In this document: one piece after another, positions 6,541 through 12,578 of the stretch | Position numbering within the stretch: position 1 is the stretch's first letter | Layout: every line of letters begins with the position of its first letter | Source of the DNA: a virus | Strand: one strand, 5' to 3' | DNA length: 35,575 nt | Virus record (IMG/VR): IMGVR_UViG_3300005253_000481 | Location: 1 to 35,575 of that record | Translations under genes and position numbers: made by a program | Notes under the pieces: model-generated | What the model was told of the DNA's origin: nothing | Database searches by the model: none | What the model saw: only the letters and a program-made list of their open reading frames with translations

Positions 6541-6804
6541 ATGCAAGTCATACCTAAGGACCTAAAGAAGCTAGCCGCAGCAGCGCGGTTTAGGGTACTA
6601 GCGATGGACCGCCTGTGGGACAACGAGTATTTCCCCGACAACGCGTACGGCATCACGACTGAGGTGATGGGCCGCGAGTATCCGGAGGGGGACTGGGGTA
6701 AGGAACACGAAGCGTATGAGAAGGAACAGGAGGAGGTACTGGATGAACTTTGGCGCATGTTCATCTCACGTGAGTACGCCTGCAGCATGAGGAGGACTAG
6801 ATGA
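6541..6804 (+). CDS. Hypothetical acidic early protein
   Basis: Encodes 87 residues from ATG 6541 behind GAAGGGAGACGAAA. Mostly helical and acidic (KEHEAYEKEQEEVLDELW). The stop overlaps the next start (ATGA), so the two genes are probably translationally coupled. No family recognised. Confidence 0.65.
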   Translation: MQVIPKDLKKLAAAARFRVLAMDRLWDNEYFPDNAYGITTEVMGREYPEGDWGKEHEAYEKEQEEVLDELWRMFISREYACSMRRTR

Positions 6805-7103
6805 ACTCAAAACGCATCGAACTTCGCCACCTAAAGTCCCCGGACGGGAACGAAGGAGAGATCACGTACGTCATACTTGACCACAAGGCCGATGGCACGT
6901 GGCGCACCGGCTTGGAGCTTTGCCTAGAACACTACTGGCACACGCGAGGCGCGAAGCGACGCCACACTAACACCATCGACCTCAAAGTGGAGGACCTAGA
7001 GCGCATATTGAAGGAACTTGAAATGGGTCCTCCATGTTGCCACCAGCATCCGGACAACGGCCACGGATTAGCTATCCGCTTGCCAGAGGAGGAACTCAAA
7101 TGA
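6801..7103 (+). CDS. Hypothetical early protein, 100 residues
   Basis: Overlaps its neighbours by ATGA at both ends. The N-terminal 40 residues read as beta strands (RIELRHLKSPDG, EITYVILDHKADG), the rest is helical with a CCHQHPDNGH cluster near the end. No known domain seen. Part of a run of coupled genes from 6541 to 7440. Confidence 0.65.
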   Translation: MNSKRIELRHLKSPDGNEGEITYVILDHKADGTWRTGLELCLEHYWHTRGAKRRHTNTIDLKVEDLERILKELEMGPPCCHQHPDNGHGLAIRLPEEELK

Positions 7104-7276
7104 ACGATGGTTGGAGCATGGAGATGAAGTTCGCTCCCAGTCGCAACGCATACCACCTTGTGGTGAGGAAGAGTGACGTACATTGTTCGATTATGGTGGA
7201 TCGGGATCAGTCGCCTGAGGACTTCCGTAAGTCTACCGTCAAAGCAGTCGAGATAGCTATGGAGGAACTCACATGA
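7100..7276 (+). CDS. Hypothetical early protein, 58 residues
   Basis: Start at ATG 7100 overlapping the previous stop, with GAGGAACTC just upstream. A compact alpha/beta protein: two strands (YHLVVRK, VHCSIMVDRD) and a C-terminal helix (KSTVKAVEIAMEEL). Function unknown. Confidence 0.62.
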   Translation: MNDGWSMEMKFAPSRNAYHLVVRKSDVHCSIMVDRDQSPEDFRKSTVKAVEIAMEELT

Positions 7277-7440
7277 AGACACTTGTTGCGCCTAACCTCG
7301 CGCACCTGACCAATCCACTCGTCACTTGCCCCCGCTGTGGCGTCACGAAACGCAAGGTCAGTCCAAAGGGCAAGGTTTGGCTGGAGGACGGAGCCAACCA
7401 TTGCAAGACCTGTGTAGCTCGGATGCGACACGGAGGATAG
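7273..7440 (+). CDS. Small zinc-ribbon protein, 55 residues
   Basis: Start ATG 7273 overlaps the previous stop and has GGAGGAACTC upstream; stop TAG at 7438-7440. Two CxxC pairs, CPRC and CKTC, are 27 residues apart with basic residues between, the usual layout of a zinc ribbon. Likely a small nucleic-acid or protein binding module. Last gene before the promoter at 7444. Confidence 0.65.
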   Translation: MKTLVAPNLAHLTNPLVTCPRCGVTKRKVSPKGKVWLEDGANHCKTCVARMRHGG

Positions 7441-7443
7441 CTA

Positions 7444-7473
7444 TTGACAGCCAATCGAGGACCGTGTTCTAAT
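7444..7473 (+). promoter_or_regulatory. Early promoter
   Basis: TTGACA at 7444-7449, 18-bp spacer, TCTAAT at 7468-7473, then GG. The first ten bases after it closely resemble those after the 9167 promoter (ATGGACRC). Confidence 0.65.
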
Positions 7474-7513
7474 GGACGCATGGACGCAGCAGACAGGAAG
7501 GAGGTGAAATGAG

Positions 7514-7675
7514 ATGATCAAGATTATGACGCACACGAAGCTGGGCCGCATCCTAAGAAGGAACGGGTGCGCGGACCACAGGGCGCACACGCGAGCGCTC
7601 AAGTCCGACGTGCGCACAAAGGCGCTTACGCCTGAGCAGGCGCTCGATTGCGCGTGTCACAACGGGAAGGAATAG
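7514..7675 (+). CDS. Small basic early protein, 53 residues
   Basis: AAGGAGGTGAAATGAG precedes ATG 7514; stop at 7673-7675. The product is basic, with KLGRILRRNGCADHRAHTR and a final LDCACHNGKE. Histidines and cysteines could bind a metal. No family recognised. First gene after the 7444 promoter. Confidence 0.6.
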   Translation: MIKIMTHTKLGRILRRNGCADHRAHTRALKSDVRTKALTPEQALDCACHNGKE

Positions 7676-7679
7676 AACA

Positions 7680-7952
7680 ATGGCACTGTTTGACGAGAAC
7701 GATGTAGTCTCCCTGCCCACTAGGGACTTCTTTTCGGGAGGCGTAGGAGGTTTGGGTGTACCGGAAGCGGTAGCGATGGGAGTCAGATTCGGAATAGCTC
7801 TCGCGTTGAGGTATCCGGAGTACGCTCAAGCGTACGTGCAAATGACTGTCATGATGGAGTCGAACGGCATGCCGGTTGGAGGGGAGGAGGACACCTTTAA
7901 CTCCTTTATACGTGCCGTCCCCGTCACGGCAGTAACCGAGAAGGAGGACTAA
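7680..7952 (+). CDS. Hypothetical early protein, 90 residues
   Basis: Starts five bases after the preceding stop. A glycine-rich stretch (FFSGGVGGLG) leads into a moderately hydrophobic helix (AVAMGVRFGIALALRYPEY), then an acidic end. Not clearly a membrane segment. Function unknown. Confidence 0.6.
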   Translation: MALFDENDVVSLPTRDFFSGGVGGLGVPEAVAMGVRFGIALALRYPEYAQAYVQMTVMMESNGMPVGGEEDTFNSFIRAVPVTAVTEKED

Positions 7953-7954
7953 CG

Positions 7955-8194
7955 ATGCCATTCGACCGAGGACGCATGGATGACCCGAACCCCAGCGCGT
8001 TCGAGCAGTTCGACGCGGCTGTGGCGAGAAGGGGGATAACGGTTTTCCCTAATGAAGAGTTCGGCTTCCAGCTTCTTGCCCTCATCAACGAAACCGGGGG
8101 TCTGATTGTGGAGAAGTTCGCCGACTGGTGCTACGACCAGGGGCTCGCCGAGGGCATGAACGAGGCTGCGATGCAGCGCGAGCAAGGAAGGTAG
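7955..8194 (+). CDS. Hypothetical early protein, 79 residues
   Basis: GAAGGAGGACTAACG precedes ATG 7955, and only two bases separate it from the previous stop. Mostly helical, with LIVEKFADWCYDQGLAEG in the centre. No recognised family. Confidence 0.62.
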   Translation: MPFDRGRMDDPNPSAFEQFDAAVARRGITVFPNEEFGFQLLALINETGGLIVEKFADWCYDQGLAEGMNEAAMQREQGR

Positions 8195-8201
8195 GTGAAG
8201 C

Positions 8202-8462
8202 ATGATGCAGTTCGCGGTCCAGACACCAGCAGATGTCGAAGCCAAGAACGGCAAGGCCCGTTGGGTCATAGCTGTTGATGCTGTGGGAGAGCGATTCTTG
8301 GTGGTAGACGAAACGAGGCAGTTCAGTTGGGTGCCGATAGACGAGTGCCGGTTTATCAAGATGGTCGACCCCGAAGGGCCGACACCGGTTGTCGCGGTCG
8401 CACCCAAAGGGTCGGGCCTCATACGAGGGGACGCGGGTCAGATGCCACGGGGGAGCAACTGA
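8202..8462 (+). CDS. Hypothetical early protein, 86 residues
   Basis: Begins at one of two adjacent ATG codons after GGAAGGTAGGTGAAGC. The product looks like a small beta barrel: ARWVIAVDAVGERFLVVDE, FSWVPIDECRFIKMV, then a Pro/Val-rich loop. Resembles many small phage proteins that modify host enzymes, but no specific family can be named. The stop overlaps the next ATG (TGATG). Confidence 0.62.
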   Translation: MMQFAVQTPADVEAKNGKARWVIAVDAVGERFLVVDETRQFSWVPIDECRFIKMVDPEGPTPVVAVAPKGSGLIRGDAGQMPRGSN

Positions 8463-8767
8463 TGAGTATCTATATGGAGCAGCACTACGAGGACGTGGCG
8501 AAGATACTTTCAAAGGACGCCCGAACCGTAGAGATTGTTACAGAGGACATAGCGAGAGACTTCGCTGACCTCTTCGCCGCCGACGATCCGCTTACCTGCC
8601 TCCACTGTGGGCAAGAAGCGATAGAACTAGGTGATACTTGTCCAGTCGGAGGCGGCATTGGGGCTCCTCATGCGCATACTCAGGGCTTCAACCGTGAGCA
8701 ATTCCTAGAAGCCTGCGGGCTGGACCCGAAACAAGAAAAACCCCGGAACCTGGGGTTCCACCAATGA
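8462..8767 (+). CDS. Hypothetical protein with a zinc-binding motif
   Basis: Start ATG 8462 overlaps the stop of the previous gene; 101 residues. The first 45 residues are helical; the second half has CLHCGQEAIELGDTC plus GAPHAHTQ, a plausible Cys/His metal site. A hairpin AACCCC/GGGGTT (8739-8757) lies near its 3' end. Function unknown. Confidence 0.62.
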   Translation: MSIYMEQHYEDVAKILSKDARTVEIVTEDIARDFADLFAADDPLTCLHCGQEAIELGDTCPVGGGIGAPHAHTQGFNREQFLEACGLDPKQEKPRNLGFHQ

Positions 8768-8898
8768 ACGCCTCCTCCTGGTTAACCGTCCTTATGGTGC
8801 TCCTAGTCCTGCTGGTGATGTTTGTCCTTGTGGGCCTCGCGCAGGAAGCGATGGGCGGAATCAACGAATCCGGCATAATCGAAAGGGGAACGAGATGA
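8764..8898 (+). CDS. Single-span membrane peptide, 44 residues
   Basis: ATG 8764 overlaps the stop of the preceding gene and the stop overlaps the next start (ATGA). Residues 5-28 form one continuous hydrophobic segment (WLTVLMVLLVLLVMFVLVG), followed by a short polar tail. Strong as a gene because it exactly bridges two genes and has a clear membrane helix. Could be a small host-membrane modifier. Confidence 0.62.
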   Translation: MNASSWLTVLMVLLVLLVMFVLVGLAQEAMGGINESGIIERGTR

Positions 8899-9170
8899 AG
8901 AAGCTAATCGTTCACATTGAGTATGATGGGGCTGAGGAAAAGACTGTGAGAGATTCCTTAGATTCTTATTTCTCTGCGGTGTCGGTAAAAAATCCTGCCC
9001 CGTTTGAGATCGGATGGCGCTTCTTTGAGTCCCTGGACGAGGCGATGAATTGGCAAGAGGGACAGGTTGACCCTAATAGTCCCGAAGTGACATCTGATGA
9101 TATAGAAATCGCACTCCAACTGGTCGGGCGTCTACGGCGGCAGATTGTAGAATTGGCCCACAGGGATTGA
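8895..9170 (+). CDS. Hypothetical early protein, 91 residues
   Basis: Coupled to the membrane peptide by ATGA, with AAAGGGGAACG upstream. Strand-helix-strand opening (KKLIVHIEYDGAEEKTVRDS) suggests a ferredoxin-like fold; acidic C-terminal helix. No known family. The promoter at 9167 begins in its last codons. Confidence 0.63.
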   Translation: MKKLIVHIEYDGAEEKTVRDSLDSYFSAVSVKNPAPFEIGWRFFESLDEAMNWQEGQVDPNSPEVTSDDIEIALQLVGRLRRQIVELAHRD

Positions 9171-9196
9171 CAGCCAATAGCTAGCCGTTTTAGAAT
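9167..9196 (+). promoter_or_regulatory. Early promoter
   Basis: TTGACA at 9167-9172, 18-bp spacer, TAGAAT at 9191-9196, then GG. Almost identical to the 7444 promoter in the first 14 bases. Its transcript begins with the structured leader at 9203-9302. Confidence 0.7.
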
Positions 9197-9202
9197 GGCG
9201 CT

Positions 9203-9302
9203 ATGGACACAGTGAGACCACTTGTGAGGGGACCGGCACTAGTCAAGGTAGTTGGCTTTCCTGATGCTGTGTCCGATGCCCAAGGATGTCGCCGGTTCCC
9301 TC
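9203..9302 (+). ncRNA. Structured leader with a possible pseudoknot
   Basis: Two long pairings interlock. GGACACAG (9205-9212) pairs perfectly with CTGTGTCC (9267-9274), and GAGGGGACCGGC (9226-9237) pairs with GCCGGTTCCCTC (9291-9302), one G-U. Their order means they form a pseudoknot or are mutually exclusive. The element lies between a strong promoter and the gene at 9331, ending about 12 bases before its ribosome site, so it could control translation. A 43-codon frame also crosses it but looks non-coding. Confidence 0.45.
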
Positions 9303-9330
9303 CCTCCACACCCAAGAAAGGACCACAGGG

Positions 9331-9618
9331 ATGAGCTATAAACTATCGATACGTATTACCAGTGAGGAGGACAGCCACCACTACGGCGATTGGACCCTCC
9401 TTTCACTCACTGATGAGGAGGCGCGGATCGTCAAAGATAGCGCCCTTACTCGCGACGTCACCCGCTCCCTGTGGCGTAAGCAGATCGACGGGGCGAAGGA
9501 GCACGGGCACGTGATGAATGCAGGCGATCATGTGGACGCCATCCAGAACGCCTTTGAGGAGGCGCTTGATCTGTCGCAGTATCTCATGAAGGAATTGCAG
9601 GAGCGAGATAGTGGATAA
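9331..9618 (+). CDS. Hypothetical early protein, 95 residues
   Basis: I chose ATG 9331; the region before it is the structured leader. The product starts with strands (YKLSIRITSEEDSHHYGDWT) and continues as helices ending LSQYLMKELQERD. No family recognised. It overlaps the next GTG start by eight bases. Confidence 0.62.
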   Translation: MSYKLSIRITSEEDSHHYGDWTLLSLTDEEARIVKDSALTRDVTRSLWRKQIDGAKEHGHVMNAGDHVDAIQNAFEEALDLSQYLMKELQERDSG

Positions 9619-9973
9619 GTTTGACCCCCAAGCGGTCAGGGAGCGATGCGAGGCGGTGAAAGGCATACGGATGTGTGGTCTGAGCGTTGAAGGCGGAGGC
9701 GATGAATTGGAACGGCTTGAGACGTTCATTAAACACGCCCGCACCGACCTGCCCACCGCTCTGGAGGCGCTGGAGGAGGCGCAGGAAGAGAACAGGCTAT
9801 TGAGGGAGAAGGTGGGCCACTGGGTTGCAGCCTACAGCCCTGACATCGTTACCTATCCTTCTACGGAAGCTGTCAGGGCCGTCAACGAGACGCCGGAGTT
9901 CATCGTAGGGCGTAATGCGGTGATGCAGGCCGTCCACGATGGGCTGCTGGCCATTCTAGGAGAGAGCGAATGA
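9611..9973 (+). CDS. Hypothetical helical protein (Ead/Ea22-like layout)
   Basis: GTG 9611 lies inside the end of the previous gene, with GCAGGAGCGAGATA upstream. The 120-residue product has a coiled-coil centre (ALEALEEAQEENRLLREKVG) and a small C-terminal domain. Early proteins of this layout (short head, coiled coil, small tail domain) are common in phages and of unknown role. Confidence 0.63.
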   Translation: MDKFDPQAVRERCEAVKGIRMCGLSVEGGGDELERLETFIKHARTDLPTALEALEEAQEENRLLREKVGHWVAAYSPDIVTYPSTEAVRAVNETPEFIVGRNAVMQAVHDGLLAILGESE

Positions 9974-10353
9974 GCAGAAACGATAACATGGCTTTCCGCC
10001 ACGCCCAAGCAGACAACGACTCTCTGCGAAATCGCATCGCCGCCCTAGAGCGCCAGTTGGCGGAGGCGCAGGCCGAGAACGCCCGCCTACAGGAGCAGGT
10101 GAAGGAGGCCGAGCGTGAGCGGAAGACCTATTGGGAATGTTACCAGCGAGCCTTTGCTGTTTATCGCTGTATGAAGGAGCGTGCTGACCGCCTACAGGAG
10201 CAGGTGAAGGAGCGTGAACAAAGCCTAGCAGAGGCACAAGAAGAAGTGCAGCGGCTACAGATGTGCGAAGGCATGGCCCGTGATATGGACGCCGACCTCG
10301 CTCGCTACAAGGCGCTGGCAGAGCTGCGCGAGAAAGAGGGGGAGAAGTCATGA
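9970..10353 (+). CDS. Coiled-coil early protein
   Basis: Encodes 127 residues, coupled to both neighbours by ATGA overlaps. Nearly the whole protein is heptad-rich coiled coil; the segment LQEQVKEAERE and LQEQVKEREQS is an internal repeat about 40 residues apart. Codon-level repeat (CTACAGGAGCAGGTGAAGGA twice) suggests a past internal duplication. Function unknown; likely oligomeric. Confidence 0.63.
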   Translation: MSRNDNMAFRHAQADNDSLRNRIAALERQLAEAQAENARLQEQVKEAERERKTYWECYQRAFAVYRCMKERADRLQEQVKEREQSLAEAQEEVQRLQMCEGMARDMDADLARYKALAELREKEGEKS

Positions 10354-10877
10354 GTAGTAATAAATCTGAAAGAGACTTGAAATCGATAAGCGAGTACACC
10401 AAGGGAGACTTTGTAGCCGTCGGCATAACGGTCTTGGTTGTAGCAGCGGTGGTTGCCTTTCTCGTGCTCGCACTTGTTGGAGTGATCCCAGGAGCAACGG
10501 CGACTGGTGATTCGGAGCCCGCCCCAACGGTAACAGCGTCGCCGACTCCTGTGCCGCCCCCTGAGCCGTTGCTCCTGGGTGGAGAGAATCGCAGAGCTTG
10601 CGGATTGTATTGGGAGTCGTATGAGTGGGTCGTAGTGGATAGACGGGGAACTCCGGCTTACGCGTGGCTTGGTGTCGGCGATGACATCGTGTACTACTTT
10701 ACAGACAACCTTGCAGGAGATGAAGAGTTTGTGACACTGAAGGATGGTTGTGTTCTATATGAGTCGAGTAGTTTTCTCAGACGGGACGCCCACAAAGATT
10801 TTGATGTTGAGCAGTTTCGGGTAGGGGAGCACGACCTGTTCCACTGGGGTGTTATGGTTGAAAAGGAGCCCCGATGA
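10350..10877 (+). CDS. Membrane-anchored extracytoplasmic protein
   Basis: Encodes 175 residues. Residues 1-20 are polar and charged, 23-47 form one strong membrane helix (VAVGITVLVVAAVVAFLVLA), 52-76 are a Pro/Thr-rich linker, and 80-175 form a beta-rich domain with two cysteines that could be disulphide-bonded outside. Topology N-in, C-out. Such proteins expressed early often act in superinfection exclusion, but there is no direct evidence. Coupled to both neighbours by ATGA. Confidence 0.66.
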   Translation: MSSNKSERDLKSISEYTKGDFVAVGITVLVVAAVVAFLVLALVGVIPGATATGDSEPAPTVTASPTPVPPPEPLLLGGENRRACGLYWESYEWVVVDRRGTPAYAWLGVGDDIVYYFTDNLAGDEEFVTLKDGCVLYESSSFLRRDAHKDFDVEQFRVGEHDLFHWGVMVEKEPR

Positions 10878-11341
10878 GCGAGGCACGAAGGCTGCTAGAG
10901 GAGATGTGTCGAGGGCATAACGCCAGAGGTAGCGACGGCCCGTGTGACTGCGACGCCTGCCGGTTCCTGGCCCAGCCCATGACGAAATGCGAGGAGCATG
11001 AGGCGGTGTTGGCGAAGGCGTTACGAAGGATGATGGACTACAGCCCTGCTTTGGTTCCAGGCTGTGACACGCCACCAAAGCGCGTATTCGTAGTTTCTGC
11101 GCAGGAACAGGCTGACGCCTATGGTGAAGCATTCCACGCTCTTGCTGACACTTCACAAGCTGCGAAAGAACTACTAGCCCGTGAGGGGGAACTGGTGGCG
11201 GCGCTGGGGCTGTTCAGGCTGGGCGAATCTGACCACTTCTTCGGATGCGGCGTCTTTCACAAACTCGACAAGGAGTGTAGTCCTGCGTGTGTCGCTGCCC
11301 GTGCCGCCATCAAAGAGGAGGTTGACCAATCCGATGGTTAG
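10874..11341 (+). CDS. Hypothetical cysteine-rich protein, 155 residues
   Basis: Starts with an ATGA overlap. The N-terminal third has CRGHNARGSDGPCDCDAC, a likely zinc cluster; the central part is helical; the end has FFGCGVFHKLDKECSPACVA, a second cluster. The layout suggests one metal site at each end of a helical protein. No family recognised. Confidence 0.62.
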   Translation: MSEARRLLEEMCRGHNARGSDGPCDCDACRFLAQPMTKCEEHEAVLAKALRRMMDYSPALVPGCDTPPKRVFVVSAQEQADAYGEAFHALADTSQAAKELLAREGELVAALGLFRLGESDHFFGCGVFHKLDKECSPACVAARAAIKEEVDQSDG

Positions 11342-11901
11342 TGATAGCAGTCGTAGGGCTGCTGTTGACCACAGGAGGAAACGATGAGCGTGGCAGAAGC
11401 CCTGATAATCTGGCAGTTGAGCGTAGTAACTATACTGCTAGTATACCTCATTTGCAGGAAACCTTAGATGTTCGACTTCATACACAGGCTCACCTGCAAG
11501 CACAGGGAGGTACACCTGCTCCTACCTCCCAGGTCACTGATAGTGATGGAGAGGAAGGGCTTGGGGCCTTGGACGGAGTCCTCGATACAGTACAAACGGT
11601 ACTGGAACCTCAGTATGGAGGCGCACGACGAGAGGAAAGCGTTATTAGCACCATCTGTGCCTACCCCTGGCCCCAAGGATGCGACTACTGGATAGGCGTA
11701 GCATGGTGCGAGTCAACACTAGGTCAAGACCCGTGGGCCTACGATGATAGGAACCCCTACATCGGACTGTTCCAAGTGGATGAGGCACATGGGTACGGAA
11801 GGGAATGGTTGAAGGATGATGCCAACAATACCCTCGCAGCCTGGGAGTTGAGCCGTGAAGGAACAAGGACAAGCCCTTGGCCATATTGCCAATGGCAATG
11901 A
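11341..11901 (+). CDS. Lysozyme-like (transglycosylase-fold) protein, start uncertain
   Basis: The C-terminal ~85 residues form a convincing lysozyme-like domain: GCDYWIGVAWCESTLGQDP (catalytic Glu124 in this numbering), NPYIGLFQVDEAHG, then WELSREGTRTSPWPYC. It would cleave peptidoglycan glycan strands. The first ~100 residues are low-complexity, and the GTG at 11341 has no well-spaced ribosome site. Two other small frames with better start signals (11384, 11468) overlap this part, so the true N-terminus may be shorter, possibly a TTG near 11569, or reached by frameshifting. A wall-degrading enzyme in the early region, apart from the M23 lysin in the late operon, is unusual. Confidence 0.6.
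   Translation: MIAVVGLLLTTGGNDERGRSPDNLAVERSNYTASIPHLQETLDVRLHTQAHLQAQGGTPAPTSQVTDSDGEEGLGALDGVLDTVQTVLEPQYGGARREESVISTICAYPWPQGCDYWIGVAWCESTLGQDPWAYDDRNPYIGLFQVDEAHGYGREWLKDDANNTLAAWELSREGTRTSPWPYCQWQ
11384..11467 (+). CDS. 27-residue membrane peptide
   Basis: ATG 11384 has a perfect AGGAGG with five-base spacing (AGGAGGAAACG). The peptide starts MSVAEALIIWQLSVVTILL and continues as one membrane helix with a basic end (CRKP). It overlaps the N-terminal half of the lysozyme frame. A tiny membrane peptide beside a lysozyme could be a holin-like or anchor peptide. Support is the start signal plus the membrane helix. Confidence 0.5.
   Translation: MSVAEALIIWQLSVVTILLVYLICRKP
11468..11695 (+). 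CDS. Small hypothetical protein overlapping the lysozyme gene
   Basis: ATG 11468 follows directly after the membrane peptide's stop, in the same frame, with AGGAAACC upstream. The 75-residue product has LTCKHREVHLLLPPRS and WTESSIQYKRYWNLSMEAH, which looks more protein-like than the lysozyme frame in the same interval. The two frames overlap by more than 200 bases, so one of them may be untranslated upstream of about 11600. Confidence 0.4.
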   Translation: MFDFIHRLTCKHREVHLLLPPRSLIVMERKGLGPWTESSIQYKRYWNLSMEAHDERKALLAPSVPTPGPKDATTG

Positions 11902-12082
11902 ACCATGCAAACATTGGTGGATGATCGACACGCCCGCTGGCCCCGTCTCTGGAGCTAGGTGCAAATTCTGCGGGAAAGAGAGGACGTTTGATACCCCCTA
12001 TGGATACGCTGAGGGGTTCGAAAAGATAGTCATACAACCCTCGGACGCCCTTACGCAACTTCCATTTGAGGTGATGAGATGA
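11855..12082 (+). CDS. Zinc-ribbon-like protein, 75 residues
   Basis: Starts at GTG 11855 inside the end of the lysozyme frame and overlaps the next gene by ATGA. Motif pattern CKHWWMIDTPAGPVSGARCKFCG resembles a frequent phage and prophage family with C-x-H-W, a Gly-Pro turn and a CxxCG knuckle, probably zinc-binding. Function not known. Confidence 0.62.
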   Translation: MKEQGQALGHIANGNEPCKHWWMIDTPAGPVSGARCKFCGKERTFDTPYGYAEGFEKIVIQPSDALTQLPFEVMR

Positions 12083-12468
12083 CCCGTGCACGAGCACTCA
12101 AACGATCGCGTGAAGCCGAGCGTCGGTTAGCTAAGATCGTAGGCGGAAAGCGGAATCCCTCCACAGGGATAGAAGGGACACCAGACGTTGAAACGGAAGA
12201 AAAGGCGTTCGAACTCAAATCTTGGGCGTCTTTACCCGACTGGCTCCATGCCGCCTGGGAGCAGGCGGAGCGATGCGCAGCCCATGTGGGCAAAGGCCCC
12301 GTCCTTGTTCTGGAAGCGAGGCGTCCGGGCGGTCAAAACATTCGTTTCTACATTCAGGAGGAGAGCGAGTGGCTAAAAGGGAATAGAAAAGAGGCGGAGT
12401 CCTCGACCACTAGGACTCCGCCTGACCAGGGAGACCGTTCTAATCGTCAGTCTCTATTTCTATTATAA
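12079..12468 (+). CDS. PD-(D/E)XK-like nuclease, possible Holliday junction resolvase
   Basis: Encodes 129 residues. An N-terminal basic helix with Glu14 is followed by GTPDVETEEKAFELKSW, giving Asp36 and the Glu45-x-Lys47 pair of the PD-(D/E)XK fold. The central helix and the strand VLVLEARRP complete the small resolvase-like core. It would resolve branched DNA before packaging, or repair DNA. The last ~28 residues (after EWLKGN) look unstructured and overlap, on the other strand, the candidate small RNA. Family assignment is from motif spacing only. Confidence 0.55.
   Translation: MTRARALKRSREAERRLAKIVGGKRNPSTGIEGTPDVETEEKAFELKSWASLPDWLHAAWEQAERCAAHVGKGPVLVLEARRPGGQNIRFYIQEESEWLKGNRKEAESSTTRTPPDQGDRSNRQSLFLL
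12383..12455 (-). ncRNA. Candidate small RNA of about 70 nt
   Basis: A consensus minus-strand promoter at 12490-12462 predicts a start near 12455. About 32 bases later lies a perfect 12-bp terminator stem, then CTTTTCTATT. Within the RNA a GAGAC/GTCTC stem could form a first hairpin before the terminator. There is no open frame of useful length. It is antisense to the last codons of the resolvase-like gene and diverges from the promoter of the DNA metabolism operon. Confidence 0.6.
12392..12423 (-). terminator. Rho-independent terminator of the small RNA
   Basis: AGGCGGAGTCCT and its exact complement, with an 8-base loop, followed on the minus strand by CTTTTCTATT. On the plus strand no T-run follows, so it works leftward. 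Confidence 0.75.
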
Positions 12469-12490
12469 ACTATAGTGGGTAGGCTGTCAA
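12462..12490 (-). promoter_or_regulatory. Consensus promoter of the small RNA
   Basis: Minus strand: TTGACA at 12490-12485, 17-bp spacer, TATAAT at 12467-12462. Both hexamers are perfect. Unlike the other promoters here, the spacer is 17 bp and the -10 is not followed by GG. Confidence 0.75.
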
Positions 12491-12525
12491 GTAGAGATAA
12501 ACTAAGACGAATGAAGTGGATATGG

Positions 12526-12555
12526 TTGACAGCGACCTAGAGGCCGTGTTATAAT
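12526..12555 (+). promoter_or_regulatory. Promoter of the DNA metabolism operon
   Basis: TTGACA at 12526-12531, 18-bp spacer, TATAAT at 12550-12555, then GGGG. Both hexamers are perfect. Expected start near 12562, 17 bases before the ATG at 12579, with AAGGAG between. It diverges from the small RNA promoter 35 bp away. Confidence 0.8.
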
Positions 12556-12578
12556 GGGGTTCAAGGAGATCGGGGAGT

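Noticed and set aside
9203-9334. 43-codon frame starting at the 9167 promoter's transcription start
   Set aside because: No ribosome site, no protein-like pattern, and the region is better explained by interlocking RNA pairings. A leaderless peptide cannot be fully excluded.
12392-12423. Plus-strand terminator for the early operon
   Set aside because: No T-run follows on the plus strand; the T-run lies on the minus-strand side, after a minus-strand promoter.
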